Of a stretch of 64,000 bases of DNA, positions 1 to 9,346 are shown piece after piece (the first letter of the stretch is position 1; every line of letters begins with the position of its first letter). The stretch lies in the IMG/VR virus record IMGVR_UViG_3300029267_002354, positions 17,013-81,012 of that record; one strand, given 5' to 3'. Source of the stretch: a virus. The translations under genes and the position numbers were made by a program. The notes under the pieces were generated by a model that was not told where the DNA came from, searched no databases, and was given only the letters and a program-made list of their open reading frames with translations.

Positions 1-75
1 CCAGCGAAGCCCAGTGTTCGTGGGAACATCAAACAGAGAACGACATCTACTCAGAGACGCAAAAAGGACGAGTAG
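1..75 (+). CDS. C-terminal end of an upstream gene (partial)
   Basis: The first 75 bases are open in frame 1 and encode 24 residues ending KKDE before a TAG that abuts the terminase ATG. The peptide is basic and polar (PAKPSVRGNIKQ...). An AAGGA just before the stop serves as the terminase ribosome binding site. A gene directly upstream of terL is often the small terminase subunit, but nothing in these 24 residues proves that. Confidence 0.55.
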   Translation, partial: PAKPSVRGNIKQRTTSTQRRKKDE

Positions 76-2127
76 ATGATCATCGTAACCAAGCAAGGAC
101 GGAAGAAGTCCGTCCTGACACCAGATGAAATAGAAGAGCGGGCAGGGGACATCGTCTCGAATTTGACTCCGCAAGAGCAGGAGCTTTTCTTCGGGCTCTT
201 GGATGACGATGTGGAGGAGCAGGCCAAGGTCGAGGAGACGATGATTCAGCACCGGTATCACACGAGGCCGGTGTCGATGGAGCAATTTATCGAGGATCCG
301 TACTACCTTGGTGAGTCGTGCACGACGATTTACCCGCAGCTGAAAGAGGACCTGATCAACCTGTTTGAGCATCCCTACCGGGAGGTGGTTCTCACAGGTG
401 GTATCGGAGTCGGAAAGACGTATAGCCTTTCGATTGCCCTGTGTCGGGTGATCTATGAGCTGTCCTGTCTGGTGAACCCGCAGAAGACGTTTGGCCTGTC
501 CTCTGGTACCGAGATGGTGATCCCACTGATCTCGAAGAACCTGATCCTGGCCCGGGAGGTCATGAAGACGGCTGTCGATGACAAGCTCAAAGAGAGCCCG
601 TACTTCATGGAGAAGTTCACGCCGAAGATCTCAAAGGATGCGACGGTGTTTCCGAATAACATCCGTGTGGTCATCGGTTCGTACGGCTCGGAGCGTATCC
701 TGGGATCGAACGTTTTTGCATGCGGGCTGGACGAGACGAACTTCCCGCCGACCCGCCGGTCCCAGCAGATCACCACGGCGATCGGGCAGCGGAAGACGGC
801 GGCTCACTTCGATCCAGTCGAGAAGGTCTACAGGAACCTTTTGCGTCGTATCAAATCCAGGTTCCAGAAGGCCGGTGGGGACTTCCCGGGGATGGTCATC
901 CTGGCTTCTTCGGCAGCGACCCTGGAGAGCTTCACCGAGCGGAAGATGCGTGAGAGCGCGAATGATCCACAGGTCTTCGTGCGGGACCATACGGCTTGGA
1001 CGGCGAAGCCAGAGACAGAGTTCTGCGGCGAGAAGTTCTGGGTCATCTGCTCTACATCCTCCTTGAGAGCGCGGATTCTCGAAGAGGAAGAGTACGACGA
1101 CATCACGGATGAGTACCTGGAGGAGAACGACGCTTGGCTGATCGACATCCCGATCGAATACCTCACGGACTTCGAGACGGATATCGAGAATGCTTTGAGG
1201 GATATTGCTGGTATTTCAACACAGGCAATCTCGTCGTTCATCCAGCGGCCCGAGGCTGTTGATGCGTGTGCGGTTGAAGAGCTTCCTCATGCGTTCTCGA
1301 TGGGGGAATGGACCGCTGGTGGGCCGGGATCGTTCCTGTGGCGCCAGATGTGCAAAGAGTTTGAAAGGACGATTCCTGGCGGGTACAAGGAGACGGCGTG
1401 GGCACCGAAGATCAACCCCAAGAAGATGCGGTGGTGTCATATTGATACGTCGTTGTCCGGGGACGCGACTGGATTCTGTGTTGGGCACATCGACAAGTGG
1501 GTGGAGGTCGTGCGCCGTTCCGAGAAGGGGGAGCACTTCGCCGAGCTTGCACCGTTCTACATCATCGACGTCTTATTGAGGATCAATCCGCCTCCAGGGG
1601 AGCAGATTTACATGCCGGACCTTCGGAGGTTGGTGTACGAGTTGCAGGCGCACGGGTACACATTTGCGGGGCTTTCCACGGATACCTACCAGTACGTCGA
1701 GATGCATCAGCAGATACGAAGGCGGGGAATCACACCTCACATCGTTTCGATGGATGTGAAGACCGATCCGTACGATGAGCTGAAGAGGGCCATTTACGAG
1801 GATCGGATCCGGTACCACAAGTACGATCCGTTTATTGAGGAGCTGAAGTTCCTGGAGTACGACAGGCTGAAGGGGAAGATCGACCACCCTCAGGCGGGGT
1901 CGAAGGACGTCTCTGATGCGGCGGCAGGTGTGGTATATTCTTTGTTGGAACATTCGACACGCTTGCCAATTGGTCTCGGGTCTGATACCTCTAAAAAGAG
2001 CATGCATGCGAATTCTTGGGTGAGTACCCTGGTTCCGGCATCTCAGGTCGACCTGGAAGAAGTGAGAGAAGCTGCTGATGATGCAAGAGACGACTCCGAG
2101 TTTGTCCCCATCCTGTTTGGAGATTAA
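76..2127 (+). CDS. terL: Terminase large subunit (DNA-packaging ATPase/nuclease)
   Basis: Motor that cuts concatemeric DNA and drives it through the portal into the prohead. The N-terminal ATPase has a Walker A motif GGIGVGKT at about residues 108-115 and a Walker B-like segment FACGLDET with D219/E220. The C-terminal RNase H-like nuclease shows HIDTSLSGDATG (Asp near 457), STDTYQ (about 535) and DVSDAA (about 613), spaced as in T4 gp17-type enzymes. At 683 residues it is somewhat longer than T4 gp17. The portal gene starts 2 bases after its stop, as expected for the packaging module. Confidence 0.95.
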   Translation: MIIVTKQGRKKSVLTPDEIEERAGDIVSNLTPQEQELFFGLLDDDVEEQAKVEETMIQHRYHTRPVSMEQFIEDPYYLGESCTTIYPQLKEDLINLFEHPYREVVLTGGIGVGKTYSLSIALCRVIYELSCLVNPQKTFGLSSGTEMVIPLISKNLILAREVMKTAVDDKLKESPYFMEKFTPKISKDATVFPNNIRVVIGSYGSERILGSNVFACGLDETNFPPTRRSQQITTAIGQRKTAAHFDPVEKVYRNLLRRIKSRFQKAGGDFPGMVILASSAATLESFTERKMRESANDPQVFVRDHTAWTAKPETEFCGEKFWVICSTSSLRARILEEEEYDDITDEYLEENDAWLIDIPIEYLTDFETDIENALRDIAGISTQAISSFIQRPEAVDACAVEELPHAFSMGEWTAGGPGSFLWRQMCKEFERTIPGGYKETAWAPKINPKKMRWCHIDTSLSGDATGFCVGHIDKWVEVVRRSEKGEHFAELAPFYIIDVLLRINPPPGEQIYMPDLRRLVYELQAHGYTFAGLSTDTYQYVEMHQQIRRRGITPHIVSMDVKTDPYDELKRAIYEDRIRYHKYDPFIEELKFLEYDRLKGKIDHPQAGSKDVSDAAAGVVYSLLEHSTRLPIGLGSDTSKKSMHANSWVSTLVPASQVDLEEVREAADDARDDSEFVPILFGD

Positions 2128-2129
2128 GC

Positions 2130-3794
2130 ATGGCGTGGCTTGACTGGATAGGTACCTTCTTTTCGAAGGAAAAGGAGCAACAGGTCGCAAAAGAGGCTCG
2201 CGGAGTATCGGTCGGGACCCCCGGACAGGCGGGGCAGGTCGGTAGCGGAAACCTGGAGTCCGAGCCGGGCTACGGGAATCTTTGCGATTCGCTTGGTGTC
2301 GATCAGGACCTGATGCGTCGGTATGCCGACTACGAGAACATGGACGACTATCCCGAGACGTCCATGGTTCTTGATCGCTATGCGGACGATTCGACGATTC
2401 CGGACTCCATTCACAACAAGACGATCTGGTCCATCTCCAGAGACAAGGTTTTCAGAGATCTGATCGATGACTGCATGCACAGGCGCGTGCAGATCGAGGA
2501 GGACATCTGGGTCGCGGTTCGGACGCTCTGCAAGTATGGAAACCTCTTCGGTGAGGTCCTTGTGAACGAGACCGGTGTGGTCGGTATCAACTGGCTGCCG
2601 GTTGCCACGATGCGGAGAATTGTTGACGAGAAAGGTGCCCTGATTGGGTTCGTCCAGGACATGACGGGGACTTTCAACTTCGATTACAAGGAATCGATCG
2701 ATGCGTTGAAGGCCCACCAGCTCCCGGAGGTTCACGACACCGACAACCACAAGAAGGTGACGTTTTTCAGGCCCTGGGAGGTTGTCCATTGGAGGCTGCG
2801 CAGCAAGATGATGCGCGCTCAGTACGGGTACAGCGTGCTGGATTCGTCCCGGTGGGTTTGGAAGCGTCTGATTCTGATGGAGGACACGGCGCTCGTACAG
2901 AAGCTCACTCGATCACCTGGAAGGTATGCCTTCTATGTGGACACGGGGGATCTGCCGCCCAAGGAGGCGATGGCTCTCGTCAAGAAGGTGAAGCGGGGTT
3001 ACAAGAAGAAGAAGTTGGTGGACCCGAGCACGGGTCAGCTGGATTTCAGATACAACCCGCTCTCTCCGCATGAGGATTTCTGGGTTCCAACCCGTGGGCA
3101 GAAGGACTCGACGAGGATCGAGGTAGTTTCTGGCCCAGATGTTCAGATGATGGACGACGTCGAGTACTTCCGCGAGAAGCTAAGGAAGGCTTCTGGGGTT
3201 CCGGACGAGACGGAAGACGCATCCAAGCCGTTCAGCGAGGGGAATGCACGGTTTGCGCGCGCGTGTATGCGTGTGCAGCGTGAGTTCATGACCGGGATGA
3301 GAAAGGTCATTAAGGTCCACCTGGCGGCACTGAACATCGATGCCGATTCGGTGAAGTGGCATCTGAAGATGACCATCCCGTCTCCGGTGTTCGAGATGCA
3401 GCAGATCGAAATCATGAATGCGCGGGCGGCCCTTGCTGACTCGATGACTGAGTGGACGACCAAGACTTGGATTCTGCAGCACGTCTTCAAGTTCCCAGAG
3501 GACGACGCAACAGCGATGTCGCGGGACAAGACCGATGAGGTTGACGAGGTCATGAAGCGTGAGGCTGCGACCCAGGCGGATATCATCAGGCTGTACCCAC
3601 AGTTGCAGGATATGCCGGTGCCGGAGGGGTCCGAGCCGGTGAAGGAAAGTATCAAGAGTGAGATTGCTGGGCTGAAGAAGATCTATGAAGAGACTAGTCA
3701 AAGCTCTTCAGAGGTGATAAAAAGATTCGAGAGGCTGGATTCGAGATTGGGTCGCGTTGAAAAGACCATCAAGACTTCGGCTATCTCGGGATAG
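2130..3794 (+). CDS. Portal protein (T4 gp20-like)
   Basis: Dodecameric ring at the unique head vertex through which DNA enters and leaves; the terminase docks on it. The 554-residue product has the T4-type portal signature: an acidic helical segment around LDRYADDSTIPD, RPWEVVHWRLR, the long stretch ending KLTRSPGRYAFYVDTGDLP, a Lys-rich KKVKRGYKKKK segment, and VEYFREKLRKASGVP. It follows terL by two bases and precedes the core, protease and capsid genes, the classic order. The last 60 residues are predicted coiled coil. Confidence 0.93.
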   Translation: MAWLDWIGTFFSKEKEQQVAKEARGVSVGTPGQAGQVGSGNLESEPGYGNLCDSLGVDQDLMRRYADYENMDDYPETSMVLDRYADDSTIPDSIHNKTIWSISRDKVFRDLIDDCMHRRVQIEEDIWVAVRTLCKYGNLFGEVLVNETGVVGINWLPVATMRRIVDEKGALIGFVQDMTGTFNFDYKESIDALKAHQLPEVHDTDNHKKVTFFRPWEVVHWRLRSKMMRAQYGYSVLDSSRWVWKRLILMEDTALVQKLTRSPGRYAFYVDTGDLPPKEAMALVKKVKRGYKKKKLVDPSTGQLDFRYNPLSPHEDFWVPTRGQKDSTRIEVVSGPDVQMMDDVEYFREKLRKASGVPDETEDASKPFSEGNARFARACMRVQREFMTGMRKVIKVHLAALNIDADSVKWHLKMTIPSPVFEMQQIEIMNARAALADSMTEWTTKTWILQHVFKFPEDDATAMSRDKTDEVDEVMKREAATQADIIRLYPQLQDMPVPEGSEPVKESIKSEIAGLKKIYEETSQSSSEVIKRFERLDSRLGRVEKTIKTSAISG

Positions 3795-3803
3795 GGGTGA
3801 GAG

Positions 3804-4661
3804 ATGTACATCCAAGGTTCTGCGATCGACAAGAAATTCAAAGGGAGTCTGGAGCACCAGGCCCAGCTCATCGGCGAGGCGATTGCTGAGCATTTCGGTG
3901 ATTCTCCCGTGAGTGTGCTCGCTACTCAGGCGAAGCATGCGTTTGTTGTGGATGGGTCCGGATCCATTCTGAAGGTCTCCTACAAGGTCGAGGGCAAAGA
4001 GGTGAAGGTCACCCGAGCCAAGAAGACCGACGAGATTCCCGTGATCGAGGACAAGGATGTCCCACGGTTTGTCTCCGATCAGCTGCGCTCTTTGGCGGAG
4101 GCTGTGATGAGTGGAAAGCCGATGGAACGAACTCAAGTTCGTGAACTCGCGCAGCTCATCGACAAAGACGAGGCGTATTGGGTCTCTGATGTGATCGAGG
4201 GGATCGACGAGGCTGTCGAGAACGGCACCTGGTTCGGGATGTACGAAGCGAACCAAGAGCAGATTCGGACGACCATGTACGGTCGAATCCGTGAGATTGA
4301 GTCTCCATTCACTTCCACAAAGTTTTCGAAGATCGCACCGTCGAAGCTCTCGAAGTTCGAGGGTGAACTCCGTGAAGCGGTGAGCGTTTTGTCCGGTTTG
4401 GTCAACAAGGTAGTTGACGAATGCTCAGGGATGGTGTTTGATCAGGATCAGGATGATTTTTTCAGTGCTATCTGTGAATCGTTGAAAGTTGAAGCGCAGG
4501 CCATTGGTGGCTTGCTCGGCAAGGCCGAAAAGTTGATGCGATCTGACGATGTCGGTCGCGTTGCAGAAGCACATGACAGGCTTGCTGAGCGAGCGAAGAC
4601 AATGGCCGTCGTGACCGAGTACATGAAGACTAGGTCACAACCAACAGGAGACGAGGAGTAG
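3804..4661 (+). CDS. Hypothetical protein in the prohead gene cluster
   Basis: A 285-residue protein I do not recognise. It lies between portal and the core/protease genes, with GGTGAG just before the ATG. The sequence is charged and mostly helical, with no membrane segment. Its position suggests a head assembly or prohead core role comparable to the small genes between T4 20 and 21; that is inference from position only. A perfect 16-base copy of the phage's recurrent inverted repeat lies inside the frame at 4127-4142. Confidence 0.75.
   Translation: MYIQGSAIDKKFKGSLEHQAQLIGEAIAEHFGDSPVSVLATQAKHAFVVDGSGSILKVSYKVEGKEVKVTRAKKTDEIPVIEDKDVPRFVSDQLRSLAEAVMSGKPMERTQVRELAQLIDKDEAYWVSDVIEGIDEAVENGTWFGMYEANQEQIRTTMYGRIREIESPFTSTKFSKIAPSKLSKFEGELREAVSVLSGLVNKVVDECSGMVFDQDQDDFFSAICESLKVEAQAIGGLLGKAEKLMRSDDVGRVAEAHDRLAERAKTMAVVTEYMKTRSQPTGDEE
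4127..4142. repeat. Inverted repeat ACGAACT-CA-AGTTCGT, inside a gene
   Basis: Perfect 7-bp arms around CA. It is one of 13 related copies in the window, most of them between genes; this one is inside the hypothetical head gene and encodes residues TQVR. Confidence 0.8.
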
Positions 4662-4665
4662 AAAA

Positions 4666-5733
4666 ATGGCACAGAAGAAGGTCACGACAACCCTCAATGA
4701 GGACATGCAGGTTCTCGGCATCCCGGGTGTCAACATGGCAGAGCAGGCGCGTCTTGGTGGCATCCCTCTGAGCGAAGACAAGGACGAGGGACCGGCCGAT
4801 GACGAGCTTCAGGAGATGATGAAGGAAGGGTACAAGGAGGGCATGACGTGCCCGAAGTGCAAAAAGGGCAAGATGTCCAAGCACAGGTGCCCGGACTGCG
4901 GATTCGAGGTCAAGCCAGAGTATCGCCAGGATCCTGGGAAGCAGGTTGCTGCTTCCACGAACGAGGAGGCCGAGGGCGACGATGAGGTTCATCCCCTCGA
5001 CGCACCTGAAGTGAACGAGGACCTGTTCACTGCGATCATGGACCTTCCGTTTGACGACATGAAGGCCGAGGACGTGGAGGAGGTTCTGGAGGCTCTCAAG
5101 GAGAAGGACCTTCCGGAGGATGCTTCTGACGGGCTGAAGGAGCGTGCCGAGGAGGTCGTGGACTTCCTGATCGAGGCTGTGGCGAAGAAGACCCGTCGGG
5201 CGAAGGCTGGATCGATGGCGAAGAAAGCCTCCTTCCAGTGCCCTCCCGGAACCCGGAAGGACCCAAAGGACAAGGCTGGCCGTCGGTGTATCCGCGCCGC
5301 GAAGGCCGCTGGTGGATCAGGCAAGCTCGCCAAGGAGACCCGCAAGAAGGGTCGCTGGGCGAAGTCCGGCAAGGGCAAGAAGTCTGCTCGCAAGTCGTCT
5401 CGTTGGGCTGCCCGTCGTGAGGACATCCAGTCGCCGTTCGCTGCTGAACTGCATGGACTCCTAGAGGATACGCAGGAAGAGATCCAGGAGAGCGTGCGCG
5501 ACGAGATCATCGAGCGCATTGGCGACATCCTGGAGATGTTCTGCGAGGAGTTCAACGATGAGGCCGTGACGCGCGTCTTCGAAGAGGCGTACGAGCCGGT
5601 GCTTTCTTCCATGGAATCCGGGCGTCTGGACGAGGACGTCATGGACGAGGACGAGTTTGTCGCTGAAATCAAGCCACTGGTGACGCTGATCCACAAGTCG
5701 ATCGAGCGCATCGGGGCCGACTCGGGAAACTGA
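4666..5733 (+). CDS. Zinc-ribbon, Lys/Arg-rich putative prohead core protein
   Basis: A 355-residue protein preceded by GGAG. Residues 62-78 form a four-cysteine zinc ribbon (CPKC...CPDC). A long acidic helical stretch follows, then a second short Cys pair (CPPGTRKD...RRC near 190-205) and a strongly basic block around 215-250 with GRWAKSGKGKK and SRWAARRE. The C-terminal 100 residues are acidic and helical. The patchwork of acidic and basic segments beside the protease suggests a core or internal head protein that could touch DNA. No close family is recognised. Confidence 0.75.
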   Translation: MAQKKVTTTLNEDMQVLGIPGVNMAEQARLGGIPLSEDKDEGPADDELQEMMKEGYKEGMTCPKCKKGKMSKHRCPDCGFEVKPEYRQDPGKQVAASTNEEAEGDDEVHPLDAPEVNEDLFTAIMDLPFDDMKAEDVEEVLEALKEKDLPEDASDGLKERAEEVVDFLIEAVAKKTRRAKAGSMAKKASFQCPPGTRKDPKDKAGRRCIRAAKAAGGSGKLAKETRKKGRWAKSGKGKKSARKSSRWAARREDIQSPFAAELHGLLEDTQEEIQESVRDEIIERIGDILEMFCEEFNDEAVTRVFEEAYEPVLSSMESGRLDEDVMDEDEFVAEIKPLVTLIHKSIERIGADSGN

Positions 5734-5753
5734 TAAGTCGTCTCGGCGAGGCG

Positions 5754-5951
5754 GTGTGGCGTCGTCGCACCGGTACTACGTCGGGACGACAGGAGCTGGT
5801 TGGTTTTGAGTCGCTTAAAAAAGCTGCTAGGCCCGATGGCAAGAAAACGGATAGACGAGTCTCCCCGGAGGCCAAGAGGAAACTCGACCGCAATCCGCTT
5901 GGAAGAACACGTTTCAGGCGGTGGCGAAGCAAAACCGGCAAGAGAGGGTGA
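5754..5951 (+). CDS. Possible small basic core protein
   Basis: A 65-residue frame with a GTG start, very rich in Arg and Lys (WRRRTG near the start, GRTRFRRWRSKTGKRG at the end). It fills the 222-base space between the zinc-ribbon gene and the protease, and its TGA lies 4 bases before the protease ATG. T4-like phages have small core genes (67, 68) at this point. The upstream ribosome binding site is weak, so this may be only a leader. Confidence 0.35.
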   Translation: MWRRRTGTTSGRQELVGFESLKKAARPDGKKTDRRVSPEAKRKLDRNPLGRTRFRRWRSKTGKRG

Positions 5952-5955
5952 TGAG

Positions 5956-7593
5956 ATGCCGAATCTGCTGATTGAATCGAATCCAGTAACCATGACACTC
6001 CATGAGAGTGCCGGTGGTAAGGTGATCGCTCGCGGCGAGTATGGTCGTGTTGGCGTTGCGACTCAGAACGGGCGCATCTACCCCGAGAAGCTGATGGAAC
6101 GGGAGATCAATAGGCTGAGTGCCGATCTTTCGAGCCGTCGCGTACTCGGGGAACTGGATCATCCGACGGATGGGAAGACGAGCCTGAAGCGAGTCTCCCA
6201 CGTCATCACCGGTCTCAAGATCAAAGATGGTATCATCATTGGCGAGGCCGAGATCCTCAACACACCTGAAGGGCAGACTCTCAAGGCTCTGATCGAGGCG
6301 AAGGTTCAGATCGGCGTTTCGTCCAGGGGGTTTGGATCCACTCGTCCCTCTGAGGACCCGAAGATGGAAGGTGATGTGGTCCAGGATGACTTCGTTTTGA
6401 AGACCTGGGACTTCGTTGCCGACCCGGCTGTCAAGACGGCCATTCCCGGGATTTTCACCGAGGACGTGGACGAGAACCAGCCTGACATCGCAGAGATGTT
6501 CCTGGCCGAGTTTCCTGACATCGCATCGAAGCTCCAGGAGGACGCTCTCGATCGTGCGAAGCTGAAGGTCAACAAGGGCGTCGAGGAGGCCGTAAAAGAG
6601 GCCGAGGATCGTGTCCGGGCGGAGTTGTCCGAGAAGTTCGAGAAGGGCCTTGCTGAGGCCATCGTGGACGCCAAGGAGCAGCTTAGCGAGGAGCTGCGCG
6701 AGGAGTTCGAGTCCGATCCGGAGATTGGCGGAGCGAAAGCTGCGCTGTCTGCCATCTGGGAGATGGTTGCGCCGTTCAGGGCCACGGATGATGAGGTAGC
6801 ATTGGCAGACGCGGAGAAGGCACGGGAGCTGGAGGTTTCCGAGGCCAAGGACGCGGCTGTGCAGGCGGAGGATCGTGCGGTTCAGGCCGAGTGCATGGCG
6901 TACATCGAGCGTGAGATCAACGGTCATCCGATGGCGGAGTCGATCCGGGGGTTGGTCAAGAAGGCCAAGTTCGACGGGCTCGACGATGCAAAAGAGAAGC
7001 TCGCGGCAATTCTCTCCGATCTTCCGGAGAGGACGGACGAGAACTTTGTCTCCCGCGAGGAGGCTGAGTTGCGCGAAGAAAATGCCGCGATGAAAGAGAA
7101 AGTATCCCTCCTCAGTGAGAGGGTGAATTCGCTGGATAGTAAACTGCGGAGAGCTGTAGAGGTTGGTGACGAGCTGGATGCTCAGCGAGTAGATGCTGAG
7201 GCTCGGGCGCATGAGCTGGAGGAACAACTCAAGGAGACATCTTCGAAGGTTGACTCGATGAAGGGACAACTGGAAGAGGCCGACAAGATGTTGGAACTCG
7301 AAGCGTACAAGCGCGACAAGGTTGCTGGGATGCCAAATGGTAGAGAGCTGAGTAGTCTCCTGGAGGACATCACCTCCAAGGACAAAGTTGATGAGTTGGT
7401 GGCGAAGAGGGGCTATCGGGAGGTCTCCAGTCAGGAGCTGGCCGAGGCGAGGAAGACCCTTGCTCGGGGTGCCGGTGAAAGGCAGGAGGAAGAGAGGCCG
7501 CTGGCCGAAGGAACTGTGTCAACGAGACCGACATCTGACGATCTCGGGAATGACATGTCCTTCATGAAGCGGTTGGCAGGCGTCGGCGAGTAG
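5956..7593 (+). CDS. Prohead protease fused to a scaffold-like coiled coil
   Basis: Protease of the T4 gp21/herpesvirus protease type that matures the prohead. Residues 1-180 carry the fold with His in RVLGELDHP and Ser in IGVSSRG, the expected catalytic pair, plus the WDFVADPAV segment. From about residue 190 to 520 the chain is a highly charged coiled coil (many Glu/Lys/Ala heptads), resembling a scaffolding protein. I start it at the ATG with GAGAGGGTGATG just upstream; an in-frame extension begins at 5800 but has no better binding site. T4 encodes protease and scaffold as separate genes 21 and 22; here they seem to be one 545-residue chain. Confidence 0.88.
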   Translation: MPNLLIESNPVTMTLHESAGGKVIARGEYGRVGVATQNGRIYPEKLMEREINRLSADLSSRRVLGELDHPTDGKTSLKRVSHVITGLKIKDGIIIGEAEILNTPEGQTLKALIEAKVQIGVSSRGFGSTRPSEDPKMEGDVVQDDFVLKTWDFVADPAVKTAIPGIFTEDVDENQPDIAEMFLAEFPDIASKLQEDALDRAKLKVNKGVEEAVKEAEDRVRAELSEKFEKGLAEAIVDAKEQLSEELREEFESDPEIGGAKAALSAIWEMVAPFRATDDEVALADAEKARELEVSEAKDAAVQAEDRAVQAECMAYIEREINGHPMAESIRGLVKKAKFDGLDDAKEKLAAILSDLPERTDENFVSREEAELREENAAMKEKVSLLSERVNSLDSKLRRAVEVGDELDAQRVDAEARAHELEEQLKETSSKVDSMKGQLEEADKMLELEAYKRDKVAGMPNGRELSSLLEDITSKDKVDELVAKRGYREVSSQELAEARKTLARGAGERQEEERPLAEGTVSTRPTSDDLGNDMSFMKRLAGVGE

Positions 7594-7627
7594 CCGATCG
7601 TCACATCAATTTTGAGGAGAATTACTC

Positions 7628-9253
7628 ATGAGTAATCAGGCAACCGAAGCGCGTGCTCTTCTGGAGCAGGCAGGTCCGAAAACCGTTCACGATCAGAGCT
7701 ACGCTGGCGCATGCATGGCCAAGTGGGGCGAGCTTCTGGAGGGGATTCCCACCAAGGGCGACAATGGGTACACCAAGAAGGTGACCGCGCTTCTGCTCGA
7801 AAACGAGATGGAGCACATCAAGTCCTTCACTGAGGACACTCTGTCGACCAACGCTGGCGCGTTCACCAAGTACGTGTTCCCGATCCTGCGCCGGGTTTTC
7901 CCGAACCTGATCGCGAACCAGCTCGTGTCGGTTCAGCCGATGACGTCCCCGGTCTCGGGCATCTTCTACTACGAGAAGAAGTACGACGATCGGAAGGGCA
8001 CGAAGATCCCGCAGGGGTCCATCAGCAACAACCCGACCGACATGAACTACGACGGCAAGCTGAATGCCGACGACAACGTCAACCAGAACTTCGCGAAGTA
8101 CTACAGCAGCGAGTTCATCGATTACGATGACACCTGCACCGACACCGGAACCAGTACTGCGACCCTGAACCAGGGTTCCGCGAACTGCCGCGTGACCGAG
8201 TGGAGCCCGATCCGTGCGAACGGAACGGCTGGCCAGCGGACCTTCTACGTGAAGGCGTACTACCGCTGCAACGACGCGGACAACGCGAACACCCCGACCG
8301 AGGTCATCGCCACGATGGACGACTCGGGCAACCTGATCGACGACCTGAACCCGTCCGGGACGCAGAACGTCGGTTCCTTCGACGTCACCACAGGAAACTG
8401 GGCGATCACGCCGCTGGGATCCGGTGGTTCGGCATCGAACTTCACCAACAACACCGTGATCTACTTCCAGTACTTCGTGAACTGGGAGCTGGTCGGCTAC
8501 ACCGATGGCGCCGAGATCCCGAGCATCAGCCTGGACATCGCTCTGCACACCGTGCAGGCCGAGAGCCGCAAGCTGAAGGCCCGCTGGACGGTCGAGGCTG
8601 TCGATGACCTGCGCGCCCTCCACGGTCTGGATGCCGAAGCCGAGCTGGTTTCGACGTTCTCCAACGAGGTCATGCTGGAGATCGATCGCGAGATCGTGAC
8701 CGAACTCATCAACGGTGCGGCCCACTCGGCCAACTACACCTACAGCTCGACCACGCCGGGCGAGGTGGAGAGCATCCGCCAGATGGTGACGCAGATCTCC
8801 GCGATTTCCGCTGAGATTCACCGCACCTCCGGTCGTGCTCCGGCCAACTTCCTGGTCGTGTCCCCGGCAGTCGGCGGACTCCTGGACCAGCTCTCGACGC
8901 ACGGCGACTTCGCCAGCATCGAGCAGAACGTCCAGAGCCCGAGCTACGGTCCGCTGACCAGCAACTTCGGCATCGCGCGCATCGGTACGCTGCTCCGCAA
9001 GTGGGCGGTCTACCAGGATCCGTACATGACCGGAGACCAGGTGCTGATCGGCCTGAAGGGGAACAACTTCCTGGATGCCGGTTATGTGTACGCTCCGTAC
9101 GTACCGCTGCAGGTCACCCCGACGTTCCTCGACCCGAACGACTTCACGTTCAGGAAGGGCGTCCGGACCCGCTACGCGACACGCATGCTCCGTCCGGAGT
9201 ACTACGGCGTGCTCAACGTGAGCGGCCTGCCGACGGTCACCTCCAACCTGTAA
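7628..9253 (+). CDS. Major capsid protein (T4 gp23-like)
   Basis: Forms the icosahedral shell with the HK97 fold. The 541-residue length and the segment NLIANQLVSVQPMTSPVSG are typical of gp23 relatives, as is the downstream pattern (SLDIALHTVQAESRKLKARW; FLVVSPAVGGLLDQL). It starts after GAGGAGAATTACTC and is followed by the strongest terminator in the window, consistent with the need for very high output. An LLE at residues 11-13 matches the L-x-E sites cut by gp21-type proteases, but the real cleavage point cannot be read from sequence. Confidence 0.96.
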   Translation: MSNQATEARALLEQAGPKTVHDQSYAGACMAKWGELLEGIPTKGDNGYTKKVTALLLENEMEHIKSFTEDTLSTNAGAFTKYVFPILRRVFPNLIANQLVSVQPMTSPVSGIFYYEKKYDDRKGTKIPQGSISNNPTDMNYDGKLNADDNVNQNFAKYYSSEFIDYDDTCTDTGTSTATLNQGSANCRVTEWSPIRANGTAGQRTFYVKAYYRCNDADNANTPTEVIATMDDSGNLIDDLNPSGTQNVGSFDVTTGNWAITPLGSGGSASNFTNNTVIYFQYFVNWELVGYTDGAEIPSISLDIALHTVQAESRKLKARWTVEAVDDLRALHGLDAEAELVSTFSNEVMLEIDREIVTELINGAAHSANYTYSSTTPGEVESIRQMVTQISAISAEIHRTSGRAPANFLVVSPAVGGLLDQLSTHGDFASIEQNVQSPSYGPLTSNFGIARIGTLLRKWAVYQDPYMTGDQVLIGLKGNNFLDAGYVYAPYVPLQVTPTFLDPNDFTFRKGVRTRYATRMLRPEYYGVLNVSGLPTVTSNL

Positions 9254-9290
9254 AGCAGGTAGGGGGCGTCTGTTGACGCTGTGAACCCAG

Positions 9291-9329
9291 GGGCCGGGTC
9301 GGTGGCTAACCGGCTCGGCCCTTTTTTTT
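9291..9329 (+). terminator. Rho-independent terminator after the capsid gene
   Basis: Arms 9291-9302 (GGGCCGGGTCGG) and 9310-9321 (CCGGCTCGGCCC) pair over 12 positions with two G-U pairs, with a 7-base loop and eight T directly after. It separates the capsid gene from the following gene, which has its own GGAG 7 bases before its ATG. Confidence 0.93.
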
Positions 9330-9346
9330 GCAAGGAGAAAACCAAA

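Noticed and set aside
5800-5955. N-terminal extension of the prohead protease
   Set aside because: The in-frame start at 5800 has no binding site, whereas the ATG at 5956 has GAGAGGGTGATG and gives the usual protease N terminus.
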